DNA of 64,000 nt from an uncultured Christensenellaceae bacterium. Lineage in GTDB: Bacteria > Bacillota > Clostridia > Christensenellales > Pumilibacteraceae. A program made the translations under genes and the position numbers. This document shows positions 1-9,012 of the stretch, in pieces. The notes below the pieces were generated by a model. It was not told the origin of the DNA and ran no database searches. It saw only the letters and a program-made list of their open reading frames with translations. Position 1 is the stretch's first letter. Each line of letters begins with the position of its first letter. The stretch spans positions 1-64,000 of the forward strand of contig CAJUKG010000004.1 in NCBI GenBank assembly GCA_910586925.1. The letters are read 5' to 3'.

Positions 1-19
1 AACTCTCAAGTACAGCGAA

Positions 20-1506
20 GTTTAAGCACCATTTAGAATTACACCATACTCAAACCCTTTCTGCGGAGCGGGCAATCCGCTCGTGGTTTAAGCACCATTT
101 AGAATTACACCATACTCAAACAATGACTCATGCTAGGGAAATAGACGTAAAGTTTAAGCACCATTTAGAATTACACCATACTCAAACCTGGCGTGCCTTG
201 TGTTCGTTATCAACGTGGTTTAAGCACCATTTAGAATTACACCATACTCAAACTGCGACTTGCTCGTATCGTCACCGTTTATGGTTTAAGCACCATTTAG
301 AATTACACCATACTCAAACTATTCCTAATACCGATATTAATGGTATCGCGTTTAAGCACCATTTAGAATTACACCATACTCAAACTATTCCTAATACCGA
401 TATTAATGGTATCGCGTTTAAGCACCATTTAGAATTACACCATACTCAAACCTGTATTTGAGCGTCTTGCAAAGTTTCTCCGTTTAAGCACCATTTAGAA
501 TTACACCATACTCAAACGCTCGAGGTATCGCCGCGCCATACTCTCCAGTTTAAGCACCATTTAGAATTACACCATACTCAAACAAGAACTTAGACACGGC
601 TACATTGTTCATTGTTTAAGCACCATTTAGAATTACACCATACTCAAACAAAAACGTTGACAATGACTCATTGAAGGGAGTTTAAGCACCATTTAGAATT
701 ACACCATACTCAAACCCATAATTAATCACCTACAGGGGGAGCCGCGTTTAAGCACCATTTAGAATTACACCATACTCAAACGTAGCCTGCGCTTATTAGC
801 GATATTGCCGTGTTTAAGCACCATTTAGAATTACACCATACTCAAACAGTTCTGATCGCGGAAATGCTCATTCCAAAGTTTAAGCACCATTTAGAATTAC
901 ACCATACTCAAACATGCCGCTGTGCCCACTCGTTATATCGGCGGTTTAAGCACCATTTAGAATTACACCATACTCAAACGTCATTTGAGGTCACCTCGTT
1001 TACTCTGTCGTTTAAGCACCATTTAGAATTACACCATACTCAAACTGAATACTTTACCGTCAGCACGTCGTTGGCGTTTAAGCACCATTTAGAATTACAC
1101 CATACTCAAACAATGTACCGCCGATATGGTATAATTATATGTTTAAGCACCATTTAGAATTACACCATACTCAAACAAGGTAAATGCGGGTTTGTTTTGT
1201 CGTCAAGTTTAAGCACCATTTAGAATTACACCATACTCAAACCTACAACAGCACGATAAAAGACAAGATGAAGTTTAAGCACCATTTAGAATTACACCAT
1301 ACTCAAACATGCGGTTTTTGTGGCTTGTTTTGTTCGTGGTTTAAGCACCATTTAGAATTACACCATACTCAAACTCCGAAGCAAGAATGCCTGCGAATTC
1401 GTCCGTTTAAGCACCATTTAGAATTACACCATACTCAAACTACGCAAGCGGTCAAATACGTTTTACCCGAGTTTAAGCACCATTTAGAATTACACCATAC
1501 TCAAAC
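20..1506 (-). CRISPR. Type II-A CRISPR array, 23 repeats of 36 bp
   Basis: Twenty-three identical 36-bp repeats start at 20, 86, 152 and so on in 66-bp steps to 1076, then at 1141, 1207, 1273, 1339, 1405 and 1471. Spacers are 30 bp, except the one at 1112-1140, which is 29 bp. On the minus strand each repeat begins GTTTGAGTATGG and ends GGTGCTTAAAC. Minus is the transcribed strand: the tracrRNA anti-repeat pairs with it, and the leader with promoter lies at the right end. The spacers at 320-349 and 386-415 are identical. The leftmost repeat shows no degeneration, and bases 1-19 look like a cut spacer, so the array probably continues beyond the window. Short ORFs across the array are artefacts. 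Confidence 0.98.
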
Positions 1507-1598
1507 CTCAAATCGCTTAAATATGTATGCGCACCACACGCAGCAATTCCAAATGATAACGCTATTATAACACAAAAGCCGAGAAATGTCAAGATGTA
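1507..1598 (-). promoter_or_regulatory. CRISPR leader with consensus promoter
   Basis: On the minus strand a TTGACA (1587-1592) and a TATAAT (1564-1569) are separated by exactly 17 bp, only a few bases after the csn2 stop. The predicted start near 1557 gives a pre-crRNA leader of about 50 nt. The leader ends in ATTTGAG (1507-1513) directly against the first repeat. This is one of the known type II-A leader-end sequences read by Cas1-Cas2 during spacer insertion, and it fixes array polarity. Confidence 0.9.
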
Positions 1599-2261
1599 TT
1601 ACGCAATGATTTCACACAAATCGTTATCTATTATAACCCGAAATTCGTCGCCGATCTTTTCTCGTACCGAACTTTCGAGCAGCAGTGTAAACACATTATT
1701 GTAATTCAAAAATTTACACACTTCGGTAAGCTCGCTTTCCGAGAAATAGCTTTTCACGTTTACAAACACAATAAATTTTACATTTAGCAATTCGACGGCG
1801 ACGGTCAGATAATTTATCAGCTTTTCGACATGACTGTCATAATCCGATTTTACCACCACCCCGAACGCTTTGAACAATGATTTAATCGGCGATTCCTCGA
1901 ACCAATCAATCTGTACAGAACTTTCCGCATTAAGTTTATCGAATAACGCCGCGAATTTTTCCTCGATTTCCAAAATATCTTTTTGAAATTTTTCTTCGGC
2001 AATCTCGACTAACTCGTTTGATAAAACATTAGCGGTCTTTTTATCGTTGAAAGACAAATCAATCGGATTTTCAATAAGAATTCCGTTCTTGGATATGTTG
2101 ATTTCTTTGTTATTATCACTTAAAACGAACGCTTCCCCGTCACCGTCGAAACCGCTTTTAATATCGACGTATAAATCGCGAAAAAACCGCGGATTTTCCG
2201 CGGCGATTTCATTGATCGCGCTTTCAAAACACGTATCCAATCTATTATGAGTCAGCTTCAT
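1599..2261 (-). CDS. csn2: CRISPR adaptation protein Csn2
   Basis: A 220-residue protein placed exactly where type II-A loci carry csn2, between cas2 and the leader. Csn2 forms a calcium-stabilised tetrameric ring that slides on double-stranded DNA ends and is needed for spacer acquisition with Cas1, Cas2 and Cas9. The length matches the usual 220-residue class. The N-terminus is acidic, and the middle carries the helical segment typical of the family (EIAEEKFQKDILEIEEKF). The start overlaps the cas2 stop by 4 bp, indicating translational coupling. Its presence defines the locus as subtype II-A. Identification rests on position, size and general sequence character, because Csn2 diverges strongly. 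Confidence 0.93.
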   Translation of the reverse strand: MKLTHNRLDTCFESAINEIAAENPRFFRDLYVDIKSGFDGDGEAFVLSDNNKEINISKNGILIENPIDLSFNDKKTANVLSNELVEIAEEKFQKDILEIEEKFAALFDKLNAESSVQIDWFEESPIKSLFKAFGVVVKSDYDSHVEKLINYLTVAVELLNVKFIVFVNVKSYFSESELTEVCKFLNYNNVFTLLLESSVREKIGDEFRVIIDNDLCEIIA

Positions 2262-2578
2262 ATAAGCACAAACCTCTCGTCGGAGTCGATAATATCGGTA
2301 TGTTTTTCTCCCGTTACGTATTCTATTGCCGCAAACTGTTTTTCGGTGACGGTGAGCATTTGAATAATCCCGCCCTTTACTCTATTTTTCCGCACATTTT
2401 CTTTCAAGGCGTCACCTGCGGTATTATTGAGGATGATCTTACTGTAAACGGATTCTTGCATCATCACAAAGCCGCTCTTTATCAAGAACTTCCTGAACCG
2501 CGCATACTCGCGCCGCTCGGCACTCGTCGCGACGGGCAAATCGAAAAATACTATCAATCTCATAAATCTATAATTCAT
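2258..2578 (-). CDS. cas2: CRISPR-associated endonuclease Cas2
   Basis: A 106-residue Cas2, the small ferredoxin-fold subunit that bridges two Cas1 dimers in the spacer integrase. The family start motif is visible as MRLIVFFDLP, with the conserved aspartate at the end of the first strand, followed by a helix rich in Arg and Lys (ERREYARFRKFLIKSGF). Two starts are possible: Met1, which overlaps the cas1 stop by 11 bp, or Met6 at 2563, the usual family start. Neither has a clear ribosome binding site. It is cotranscribed with cas9, cas1 and csn2. Confidence 0.97.
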   Translation of the reverse strand: MNYRFMRLIVFFDLPVATSAERREYARFRKFLIKSGFVMMQESVYSKIILNNTAGDALKENVRKNRVKGGIIQMLTVTEKQFAAIEYVTGEKHTDIIDSDERFVLI

Positions 2579-3434
2579 AAAATGCGAGAAGTGAGGTGTC
2601 TTTCTCTGTCAAAGCTCTAAAGACACGCTTGCAGTATATCGCTATCGCATCAGACAGCGTCATGCTTTTATCAGTAATTTTAACGCGCAAATTGAGTACG
2701 TTTGCCAAATCGTGCTTTGCGTCCTTACCTAACGGCGCGTCGTCGCGCAACAAAACGGCTCGGTCTATAATGATGCGGAACGGCTCCATCAAATCGCAAC
2801 TCAAATTGAAACAGTTGAATTCGTTACGGTGAAAAAGCCCTATTTGCGTAATATAGCCGTTTCCGACAACCTCCCTATTGAACGCCGAAAGCAGTATCGC
2901 ATAACCGTAATTGAGCAAGGCGTTTGTATTGCCGTCATCTCCGCGTTTGAAATTCATGCCGAATAAAGAGTTAAAATATACCTTTGCGGCATGTCCCTCG
3001 CGATTAGTGGCGTCGCCGCACTCGACTTCGCCGATATAACTTTCCAAAAGCGACGCCCGCTCGCTTCCGACGTCTTGCAAAAACAATACCTGTTGCCTTA
3101 TCTTTTCTTTTACTATCTCAGCCCACACAATCGACTTTATATCCGAATCCCATTGTAATTGCTCTTTGACCTTGCCACTGCAATCGTACCTTCCGTATAG
3201 TGCGTTAAGCTGCGCGTGCGGGTTTCGCTTCTCGTCGCAGAACACGACATTGATTTTATGCTTGACAAGTTCGGACAACAGCACTCCCGTTATTGCCACC
3301 GCGGGATTTTCCACTATGAGCGTATCTATCTCGTCGAGAAAAACTTTTTTCGTCTGTTCGCCGCGACAAATTAGATACCCTAATTTATACTCGAGTTTGC
3401 AACGGTTTTCCGCCACCACAACGCGCCAACCCAT
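2568..3434 (-). CDS. cas1: CRISPR-associated integrase Cas1 (type II)
   Basis: A 288-residue Cas1, the metal-dependent integrase that inserts new spacers at the leader end with Cas2. The catalytic triad can be read as Glu146 (in NREGHAAKVYF), His202 (in GLFHRNEFN) and Glu217 (in DLMEPFR). The N-terminal beta domain spans roughly residues 1-80, and the alpha-helical catalytic domain follows. Length is normal for type II Cas1. The gene starts one base after the cas9 stop and overlaps cas2, so the whole adaptation module is read from the cas9 transcript. Confidence 0.98.
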   Translation of the reverse strand: MGWRVVVAENRCKLEYKLGYLICRGEQTKKVFLDEIDTLIVENPAVAITGVLLSELVKHKINVVFCDEKRNPHAQLNALYGRYDCSGKVKEQLQWDSDIKSIVWAEIVKEKIRQQVLFLQDVGSERASLLESYIGEVECGDATNREGHAAKVYFNSLFGMNFKRGDDGNTNALLNYGYAILLSAFNREVVGNGYITQIGLFHRNEFNCFNLSCDLMEPFRIIIDRAVLLRDDAPLGKDAKHDLANVLNLRVKITDKSMTLSDAIAIYCKRVFRALTEKDTSLLAFYEL

Positions 3435-3435
3435 A

Positions 3436-6400
3436 TCACAAGAACTTTTTGAAATCTATTACTTGACGATACTTGCCTGTCGGAGACTGCACCACCCATT
3501 TTATATCGGTTTTCTCAACAAATTTACTTATCAAATTAATCCCGCACCTATTGCCGCAGGCTTTTCCGTTTTCATCAATAAAATCACTCAAATCAAGATT
3601 CACGGCATTTGTATTGAAGAACCGCAAAATTTTAATCAAATTTTCGCACTGCTTTTCAACGGACATTGCAACAAACTGATCTCTGCATTTCGACAAACTA
3701 TCAGCCTGCCCTTTCATAGAAAGTCCCGCATACATTTTGGTGCCGAGCTTTTGTATAAACAAATCATACAATCCCACATTTTTATCCGCCGACACTTTAT
3801 CGTATTGCTCGACAGCTTCGATACTTTGTTTAGATTTTTGATATTTATTATAGAACGAAACGACTTTTTTGATATATTCGGCAACGGTTTTATCAACATA
3901 CAGTTCGGCAGCATTATTCACCAATATTCTATTCCCCGTTTTGCCCGTAATATACGCAGGAGAACCGTTAACGAGCAGCAACGAAGAAAGCCTTATTTTA
4001 GGTACGACTATTTGCGGATTTTTAAGCCCGCAATTATTTTCGACATACTTTTTAACGCTGTCCTTATCGTGAGAGGAAAGCACTTCCGCCATAACTGGAA
4101 TCGCCTCGAGCGACAACCGCTTTTCGCCTTTTTTACTTTCGCTTTTGACTAGTGTGAAGTATGCGGTTTTCGCACTGTTATAACCGCCGTATTTTGCGGT
4201 ATCACTCAATTTTCCGCTCGCCTTAAGAGGTATCAAACCGGGCTTGGCGGTTTCAACCGTCGCATCGAATAACTTACCCGTACCCTCTTGGACAAAGCGC
4301 ACCACTCTGCAATTATCGTTATAAAATGTATCGAACACGGTAGGAATATCTCGCCGAGGATCCCATGCGCCGTTTACACCGTGACGGAAAACACGGTAAT
4401 CGGACCGCATTTCGCTTACGTCCTTATCCTTATAATACGCATGCCCGTATTCGGTATTCAAGACGTTGCCGACCACTATATTGATGTACGCATCTTTCGC
4501 GTGGTGCAAATTGTTGAGTTCACGCACCTTTATTAACTCATGGCGATATTTTTCGTCGCAACCGCAATACTCGGCATATGCGTCGAAACTATGCTTAAAC
4601 TCCGCCGCTTTGCTCGCTTTGGAATATATGATTTTCGTATCCGGGAATTTTTCTTTGAGTATATCGGCAACGACTTTCGTGCTTTGCGCGGTGATAACAA
4701 GCTGTCTATTTTCAAACTCGTAAAGTTCGGCAGCCGTAAGCGGTGTTGTTCGCGTCAACCGCTCGTACTTTTTATCGGAAATAAATTTCGATTTATGTAA
4801 TTTTTCCCAGAACGCCGCCATTCGTATGCGAATATACGACGGCAACGGGAATACGTCTTTCTTTTCGTGATTCAATTTCTTTTGAACAAGCACTTTATTG
4901 TCAAAACTGTCGTCGTTTATTTTCGACTGCGGAAAAATATGATCGAAATCGTACTTGTTATCGTCGAAAAGTTCGTTTATGTCGATAGGTTCGCCCGAAT
5001 ACATGCACTTGCCCTGTTGCATATAGTACGCAAAAAGTTTCTTCGAGTCGAAGTCGCGCGACTCTCTTTGTTCGATTTCGCTTATAAACTTCGAGAACTC
5101 GCGAGCGTCCTTATCCGCCGCACGATAAAGTTCGAGCAGTTTCTCTTTCTTCGACTGCGTGCGCTTACCCTTTTGTTCCTCGGTGCCGCCTCGAGTAACC
5201 TCTATCATTATCTTTTGGGGCGCATGTTTTTCGATTTTGACGATTTCTTTGACAAGCGCGAGAGTACGGCGTATCGCGCGTTTTACCGCCGGCGAGCAAT
5301 ACAAATCATCAAGACTTCTATTGTCGTCGTTCCCTATGTTTTTGTTATATTCTTCGATCGCGTCGGCAAATCCCCAACGCTCGGACGTCAACGCTTCCGA
5401 GAGGTTTATTTTCTCCGCTCGCATAGTTTCGATAACCGTCATGCCGCTGCCCGAAGCTCCGACGGCTTTTTCGGACACGATCTCGCCGTCGAGCAATTCT
5501 CGCGACAGTCTTCCCCATTTCGTGAACGTCAAGCCCTTTATATCGACAATTTGCCTTTCCGTCAATACGTCGCCGTATTTTTCTTTGATACGCTTCACGA
5601 GCCGATCTTTATCCGAAAACAACGTCGACCAGAGAATTATTTCCTCGCACATTTCGCGCTTACCGTCCAAATCGCCCAAAATACGGCTAAACGCAATATG
5701 CGACGAAAGCGAGTTTTTCATATCGCCGTCGATACCGGTTATCGACTCCTTCGTAATATCCGACATGTCGTAACCGTTATTCTTAAGCGTTTCGATTATC
5801 CGCTTTTTGGTTATCTTCTTGCACGAGTGCGCCTCGTTATAAATCAAATCTATGGCGCGATTGTCTTTGACGCCGTTTATCTTGATATTGTTAAGTTCGT
5901 TCAAGAATATCGCTTCTTTGTACAGCAACGAGTCTGCGGGCAAAACGTAGGCAGTCGGGATATATGTACACTTGCAAGTCATATTCTTGATAAACTTTTC
6001 CTCGCTCGCATCCCTGTCTATAACCGCATCGAAATTCCACGGCGTGACGGAAACGCGCTCCATTCCCGCCCTGCGCTCCGCCCAAGCATGAGCCCCGCCG
6101 CCGAGTGGACCGACGTAGTACGGAATTCTGAACTTCAAAAGCGCGACGATTTTTTCGGCGACCGTAAGCCCGCTTTCGTCGGTGGCACACAAAAACGCAT
6201 ATTTTTCTTTCGCAGCGTCGAGTATTGCGTCAAGCTCCGCTTTATGCAGTTGGTACGGAATAACGCCGTTACCGCTCCCGATTTGTTTGGGCAGAAAATT
6301 CCCGTCATTAAACCGTTCCACTGCCGTTTCAACGTATTCGTCGCATTCTCCGCTTTCGGCAAGCCTATCTACAAACTTTTCAAACCCGCAGCCGTTAACG

Positions 6401-7626
6401 AAAACTTTCTTTTTCAGAAAATCGAAAAAGTCATCTTTCTTCGCTTTAGCATAGCTCTTATGCTTGTCCATGCCGATATATGCGGCATAGTTATTGACCT
6501 TTTCGAGATCTTTGAGATGACGGAAAACATATTGCGAGAACGTAATATTTTTCTTTTCGTCGTACCAATGCGGACATTCTTCGCGCACAAACTTTTTAAG
6601 AAGTTTTAAGTCCGACTTGTGCATATCGAATGTCTTTACACGGGCACGCGAAATAGATTTTTCGTCATTCAAAATATCGACGAGCACAGACCAATCGTAG
6701 ATTGCCTTAACATTATCCAACAAGCACCCGTCGTCCGCCGCCGCTTTTATCTTCTCGAAACCGACGTCGTCGATAACCGATAGATTGATCTTCTCGTCGT
6801 CGAGTTCGATGCCGTACAGCATGCTCGCCTTGCACTCGCCGCCCGTAATCAGCTTGACGACAGCTGTCGCGCGCTTATCCTTGCTTGTTATGCCGAAAAG
6901 TTTGTTCAATGCGCGCTGTTTATCCGATTTTGTATCGCGACGGCGAAGAATGGAAATCGCTTCGTCGCAATGCACGGGGTCGAAAACGGTTGCGGATTCT
7001 TCGTCACCGTCATCGAGCACGGCGTTTATGCTCTCGAACGCGTCGCGCACGAAATCTGTGCTTACGCCGCTACCGTCACTTGCCATCTTCTCGTCGTTAT
7101 ACAAAAAATGCCCGCGATTCTTGATTATATGATGACACGCCAAATACAGCAACCGAATATCCTGCGGCGGATTTTCGGAGAGATATTTGCGCAAGTGGAA
7201 TATCGTCGGGAACTGCTTAAAGTAGTCCTTGTCGTTATAGTCCGCGTCGCCGAACAGAATGTATTTTGTGGTTATTTCTGGATTTTTATCGTCTTCGTGC
7301 AACGCACTGTTATTGAGTCGGATAAAAAACGTAGGATCGACTTTTTCTATTTCGGGTCGAAAAAGCGACTGCAACAAAAGCAGTCTGTGCCGCACCCGCG
7401 CCAAACGCCTGCGAGCGGTACGAAATTTTCGGCGTTCTTCCGCCGTTTGAGCGGCGTCGAACAGATACGCGCCCCAAAGCGGCGAACCGCTCGACTTAAG
7501 CAAGCGGTATTCCTCGTCGGTTACAGCCCAACCGACCGAATCGGTACCTATATCCAACCCGATAAAATAATCGCGCATGTTTTCCCCGATATTTTCTTCG
7601 ATTTTGTTGCTCATAAGTATTGACAT
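3436..7626 (-). CDS. cas9: CRISPR effector nuclease Cas9 (type II-A)
   Basis: A 1,396-residue RNA-guided DNA endonuclease. RuvC-I is at the N-terminus (IGLDIGTDSVGWAV, Asp25). It is followed by an Arg-rich bridge helix (RRKFRTARRRLARVRHR), a long recognition lobe, RuvC-II (KIMIEVTRGG, Glu809), HNH (YDFDHIFPQS, Asp895 and His896, with Asn919 at the metal position) and RuvC-III (LHHAKDAY, His1042 and Asp1045). All catalytic residues are intact. The C-terminal PAM-interacting region ends QSPTGKYRQVIDF and lacks the RKR motif of S. pyogenes Cas9, so a different PAM is likely. AAGGAG lies just before Met1 at 7626, but spacing is short. Met17 at 7578 would give the more usual family start. Confidence 0.98.
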   Translation of the reverse strand: MSILMSNKIEENIGENMRDYFIGLDIGTDSVGWAVTDEEYRLLKSSGSPLWGAYLFDAAQTAEERRKFRTARRRLARVRHRLLLLQSLFRPEIEKVDPTFFIRLNNSALHEDDKNPEITTKYILFGDADYNDKDYFKQFPTIFHLRKYLSENPPQDIRLLYLACHHIIKNRGHFLYNDEKMASDGSGVSTDFVRDAFESINAVLDDGDEESATVFDPVHCDEAISILRRRDTKSDKQRALNKLFGITSKDKRATAVVKLITGGECKASMLYGIELDDEKINLSVIDDVGFEKIKAAADDGCLLDNVKAIYDWSVLVDILNDEKSISRARVKTFDMHKSDLKLLKKFVREECPHWYDEKKNITFSQYVFRHLKDLEKVNNYAAYIGMDKHKSYAKAKKDDFFDFLKKKVFVNGCGFEKFVDRLAESGECDEYVETAVERFNDGNFLPKQIGSGNGVIPYQLHKAELDAILDAAKEKYAFLCATDESGLTVAEKIVALLKFRIPYYVGPLGGGAHAWAERRAGMERVSVTPWNFDAVIDRDASEEKFIKNMTCKCTYIPTAYVLPADSLLYKEAIFLNELNNIKINGVKDNRAIDLIYNEAHSCKKITKKRIIETLKNNGYDMSDITKESITGIDGDMKNSLSSHIAFSRILGDLDGKREMCEEIILWSTLFSDKDRLVKRIKEKYGDVLTERQIVDIKGLTFTKWGRLSRELLDGEIVSEKAVGASGSGMTVIETMRAEKINLSEALTSERWGFADAIEEYNKNIGNDDNRSLDDLYCSPAVKRAIRRTLALVKEIVKIEKHAPQKIMIEVTRGGTEEQKGKRTQSKKEKLLELYRAADKDAREFSKFISEIEQRESRDFDSKKLFAYYMQQGKCMYSGEPIDINELFDDNKYDFDHIFPQSKINDDSFDNKVLVQKKLNHEKKDVFPLPSYIRIRMAAFWEKLHKSKFISDKKYERLTRTTPLTAAELYEFENRQLVITAQSTKVVADILKEKFPDTKIIYSKASKAAEFKHSFDAYAEYCGCDEKYRHELIKVRELNNLHHAKDAYINIVVGNVLNTEYGHAYYKDKDVSEMRSDYRVFRHGVNGAWDPRRDIPTVFDTFYNDNCRVVRFVQEGTGKLFDATVETAKPGLIPLKASGKLSDTAKYGGYNSAKTAYFTLVKSESKKGEKRLSLEAIPVMAEVLSSHDKDSVKKYVENNCGLKNPQIVVPKIRLSSLLLVNGSPAYITGKTGNRILVNNAAELYVDKTVAEYIKKVVSFYNKYQKSKQSIEAVEQYDKVSADKNVGLYDLFIQKLGTKMYAGLSMKGQADSLSKCRDQFVAMSVEKQCENLIKILRFFNTNAVNLDLSDFIDENGKACGNRCGINLISKFVEKTDIKWVVQSPTGKYRQVIDFKKFL

Positions 7627-7648
7627 TTTCTCCTTAATGTTTTATAAT
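7620..7648 (+). promoter_or_regulatory. tracrRNA promoter, overlapping the cas9 start
   Basis: TTGACA at 7620-7625 and TATAAT at 7643-7648 with a 17-bp spacer, a perfect sigma-A-type promoter on the plus strand. The -35 box covers the antisense of the cas9 start codon at 7624-7626. The expected RNA start is about 7655, just before the anti-repeat. Confidence 0.9.
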
Positions 7649-7654
7649 GGTTAT

Positions 7655-7768
7655 GCTAATACCATTTAGCAATTACACCATTAGTTCAAATAAGATTTTT
7701 TCACCCCACCGATTGTTCGGCGCATCACGAAGATGCAAGTAACTCCCGCTTTAAGCGGGTTTTATTTT
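7655..7768 (+). ncRNA. tracrRNA
   Basis: A trans-activating crRNA of about 114 nt encoded antisense to the cas operon. The anti-repeat at 7660-7691 matches the complement of the crRNA repeat in two blocks, ACCATTTAG and AATTACACCAT, with a one-base bulge between them. A shorter lower stem ends TTCAAAT, leaving the internal bulge typical of Cas9 guides. Two hairpins follow: CCGA-TTGT-TCGG (7709-7720) and GCATC-ACGAA-GATGC (7722-7736). The RNA ends at the terminator hairpin 7745-7759 with its T tract. The promoter lies immediately upstream. Confidence 0.93.
7745..7768 (+). terminator. tracrRNA intrinsic terminator
   Basis: Hairpin CCCGC-TTTAA-GCGGG at 7745-7759 followed by TTTTATTTT. It forms the third hairpin and 3' end of the tracrRNA. 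Confidence 0.92.
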
Positions 7769-7797
7769 GCGACGCAATCGCTGTGACATGTGATTAT

Positions 7798-7826
7798 TAT
7801 AACATATATCTTACACAAAATCAAGT
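7798..7826 (-). promoter_or_regulatory. cas operon promoter
   Basis: On the minus strand TTGATT (7821-7826) and TATAAT (7798-7803) are separated by 17 bp. A start near 7791 gives a cas9 mRNA leader of about 165 nt that is complementary to the entire tracrRNA. No better minus-strand promoter is visible between here and cas9. Confidence 0.8.
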
Positions 7827-7862
7827 ATGTATTTATACGCGGCGCGAAATGTTTTTCGCATG

Positions 7863-7897
7863 AGAAAACCGCGCGGAACGGGAGGCTCTGCGCGGTT
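7863..7897 (-). terminator. Terminator after rplL
   Basis: GC-rich hairpin with arms AACCGCGC and GCGCGGTT and a 15-base loop. TTTTCTC follows on the minus strand and TTTTTGCTTT on the plus strand. It ends the ribosomal operon and insulates it from the cas operon, possibly in both directions. Confidence 0.8.
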
Positions 7898-7932
7898 TTT
7901 GCTTTGCTATACATTGTTTGGATACGAAGAAA

Positions 7933-8304
7933 TTATTTGAGTTCGACGGTTGCGCCGACGTCTGTGAACTTCTTCTTGATTTCCTCGGCTTCCGCTTTGG
8001 AAACGTTCTCTTTGACCGTCGAAGGCGCGCCGTCGACGAGAGCTTTCGCTTCCGAAAGACCGAGCGAAGTGAGTTCGCGCACGACCTTGATAACGGGGAT
8101 CTTGTTGGGACCGACTTCTTTGAGAACAACGGTGAACTCGGTCTGCTCCTCCGCGGCGGGCGCGGCGGCACCTGCCGCAGGAGCGGCAACAGCCATAGCC
8201 GCAGCCGATACGCCGAACTTCTCCTCGATCTTCTTAACGAGGTCGTTAAGCTCGAGAACGGTCATTTTTTCGATCTCTTCGATCATCTTGTCCAAATCTG
8301 CCAT
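7933..8304 (-). CDS. rplL: 50S ribosomal protein L7/L12
   Basis: A 123-residue stalk protein that recruits translation GTPases to the ribosome. The N-terminal dimerisation helices (MTVLELNDLVKKIEEKFGV) are followed by an Ala/Pro-rich hinge at about residues 38-52. The conserved C-terminal factor-binding domain follows (KIPVIKVVRELTSLGLSEAKALVD). Length is standard. It is the last gene of the operon, 131 bp after rplJ, and is followed by a strong terminator. Confidence 0.99.
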   Translation of the reverse strand: MADLDKMIEEIEKMTVLELNDLVKKIEEKFGVSAAAMAVAAPAAGAAAPAAEEQTEFTVVLKEVGPNKIPVIKVVRELTSLGLSEAKALVDGAPSTVKENVSKAEAEEIKKKFTDVGATVELK

Positions 8305-8435
8305 GATTTTTAACTCCTTTTAGTTTGGGCTTTTGCCCTTGTGATATTTTTAGCGGTAACGCCGCCGATCGTCGGGAAACCCGAATAGTTTTTTATTTTT
8401 TAGGTTTTGCGGCTCATGCCGCGGGAGACGCATAT

Positions 8436-8927
8436 TTACGCCGATTTCTTTGCGACTTCGCTGATAGCGATAGCGAGCGAACGCATAGGACTTGTGAGAA
8501 GACCCAAAAGCTGTGCCAAAAGCACCGGTTTTTCGGGAATGCTCGCGAGCGATTTGACACCGTTCTCGTCGAACTTCTTGCCCTCGACGACGCCGCACTT
8601 GATGGATATGGGCGTTTTGCCCGCATACTCGGCGAGTATGCGGCAGGGCGCGACGGGATCGTTCTCGGGACCGAACGCAGCGGCGGTAGGACCGAAGAAA
8701 TACTCGTCGTAGCCGTTGTTGCCCGTTTCCTCGAACGCGCGAGCGAGCGCGCTGTTCTTAATGACCTTGTACTCGACGCCCGCTTCGCGGAGAGCCTTAC
8801 GCATAGCGGTGTCCTGTTCGACATTGATACCGCGGTAATCCACGAGCACTACGGACGACGCATTCTTGATCTTATCGACCACGCCCGCGACATACTCTTG
8901 GCGTTGAGCTAAATTGTGTTCCGACAT
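8436..8927 (-). CDS. rplJ: 50S ribosomal protein L10
   Basis: A 163-residue protein that anchors the L7/L12 dimers to 23S rRNA at the base of the stalk. The family pattern is clear: VVLVDYRGINVEQDTAMRKALREAG near the N-terminus, then a basic stretch, and a C-terminal helix that binds L12. The start at 8927 follows AAGGAGG by 7 bases. A longer reading frame exists, but it would read through the RNA leader. L10 with L12 typically represses its own mRNA at the leader. Confidence 0.98.
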   Translation of the reverse strand: MSEHNLAQRQEYVAGVVDKIKNASSVVLVDYRGINVEQDTAMRKALREAGVEYKVIKNSALARAFEETGNNGYDEYFFGPTAAAFGPENDPVAPCRILAEYAGKTPISIKCGVVEGKKFDENGVKSLASIPEKPVLLAQLLGLLTSPMRSLAIAISEVAKKSA

Positions 8928-9012
8928 TTTGTAACCTCCTTGAAGAATAAAGGGTTTGCCATTCCGAGCTTGCGAAACCGTACCGCTTCGACGATTGTCG
9001 CCGAAACGAAAC

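Noticed and set aside
123..1570. Three plus-strand ORFs of 112-128 codons with repeated FKHHLELHHTQT peptides
   Set aside because: They are translations of the CRISPR repeats and spacers (66-bp period is divisible by three), not proteins.
4867..6609. A 580-codon ORF antisense to cas9
   Set aside because: The minus strand encodes all Cas9 catalytic motifs; the antisense product is Arg/Phe-rich without recognisable features.
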